A DNA stretch of 33,027 nucleotides from Mycetocola manganoxydans (GTDB taxonomy: Bacteria > Actinomycetota > Actinomycetes > Actinomycetales > Microbacteriaceae): the NCBI RefSeq assembly GCF_003667545.1, contig NZ_RCUV01000024.1:1-33027 (forward strand), read 5' to 3'. The notes beneath the pieces were generated by a model. The model made no database searches. It saw nothing but the letters and a program-made list of their open reading frames with translations, and was not told the origin of the DNA. Made by a program: the position numbers and the translations under genes. Positions 32,998-33,027 of the stretch are shown piece after piece (the first letter of the stretch is position 1; each line of letters opens with the position of its first letter).

Positions 32998-33027
32998 ATG
33001 GCTGGTCGTCCGGCGGTGCCGATCGAT
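32998..33027 (+). CDS. Start of a probable IS30-family transposase (cut by the window end)
   Basis: An ATG at 32998, with AGGGAG five bases upstream, opens a frame reading MAGRPAVPID up to the window end. This N-terminus is like that of actinobacterial IS30 transposases, which begin with a short basic stretch before a helix-turn-helix. Ten residues are too few for certainty. Confidence 0.4.
   Translation, partial: MAGRPAVPID

Overview
The window is high-GC (roughly 65%), densely coded DNA from an actinobacterium, most likely a member of the Microbacteriaceae. The evidence is the tRNA-Trp-secE-nusG-rplK-rplA order with a long acidic NusG N-terminus, a pair of MaoC/Had-type dehydratase genes next to murB, frequent GTG starts and leaderless promoters, a RamB-type regulator of the glyoxylate shunt, and the very frequent word GGATGCC/GGCATCC. 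No rRNA gene, CRISPR array or prophage was seen. One tRNA (Trp) is present, and the last bases of the window look like the left end of an IS30-type insertion sequence.

Layout. (1) 1-2208: a GNAT acetyltransferase, a 3Fe-4S ferredoxin and its FAD reductase, all on the minus strand. (2) 2269-5850: a TauE/SafE permease, a DUF937 protein, and a compact hadA-hadB-murB unit, followed by a convergent aminotransferase (5950-7149). (3) 7290-12008: isocitrate lyase and malate synthase (aceA-aceB, minus strand) with a divergent RamB-like regulator, a complete glyoxylate shunt unit. (4) 12109-21265: a carbohydrate catabolism region made of two operons that face each other and meet at one perfect bidirectional terminator. 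The plus operon encodes an erythrulose kinase, an RpiB-like isomerase, a TIM-like isomerase and a GntR/FCD regulator. The minus operon encodes a TIM-barrel isomerase/decarboxylase-like protein, a 3-hydroxyacyl-CoA-dehydrogenase-like enzyme, an SDR, a 36-residue membrane peptide and an ACS-family MFS permease. Both operons start about 60 bp after the same palindrome, TCCTATAGGA. (5) 21396-22820: a flavoprotein disulfide reductase. (6) 23144-25937: tRNA-Trp, secE, nusG, rplK, rplA. (7) 26015-33027: a GNAT, an alcohol dehydrogenase, a thioredoxin/Gfo-Idh/YqaJ operon, an NAD-dependent epimerase, an OmpR-type two-component system and the IS30-like end.

How the genes work together. The most interesting part is region 4. 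By family, the plus operon fits the known route L-erythrulose -> L-erythrulose-1-phosphate -> D-erythrulose-4-phosphate -> D-erythrose-4-phosphate. The minus operon would supply the L-erythrulose: an anion-type permease, two dehydrogenases and a metal-dependent TIM-barrel protein suggest uptake of a sugar acid, oxidation at C3 and beta-decarboxylation to a C4 ketose. The substrate (a pentonate, an apionate-type branched acid, or a tetritol) cannot be read from sequence. The shared operator implies that the GntR protein co-controls both halves. The glyoxylate unit next door is under its own regulator. The whole block 7290-22820 sits between the conserved murB-aminotransferase segment and tRNA-Trp-secE, where actinobacteria usually have few genes, so it is probably an accessory metabolic insert.
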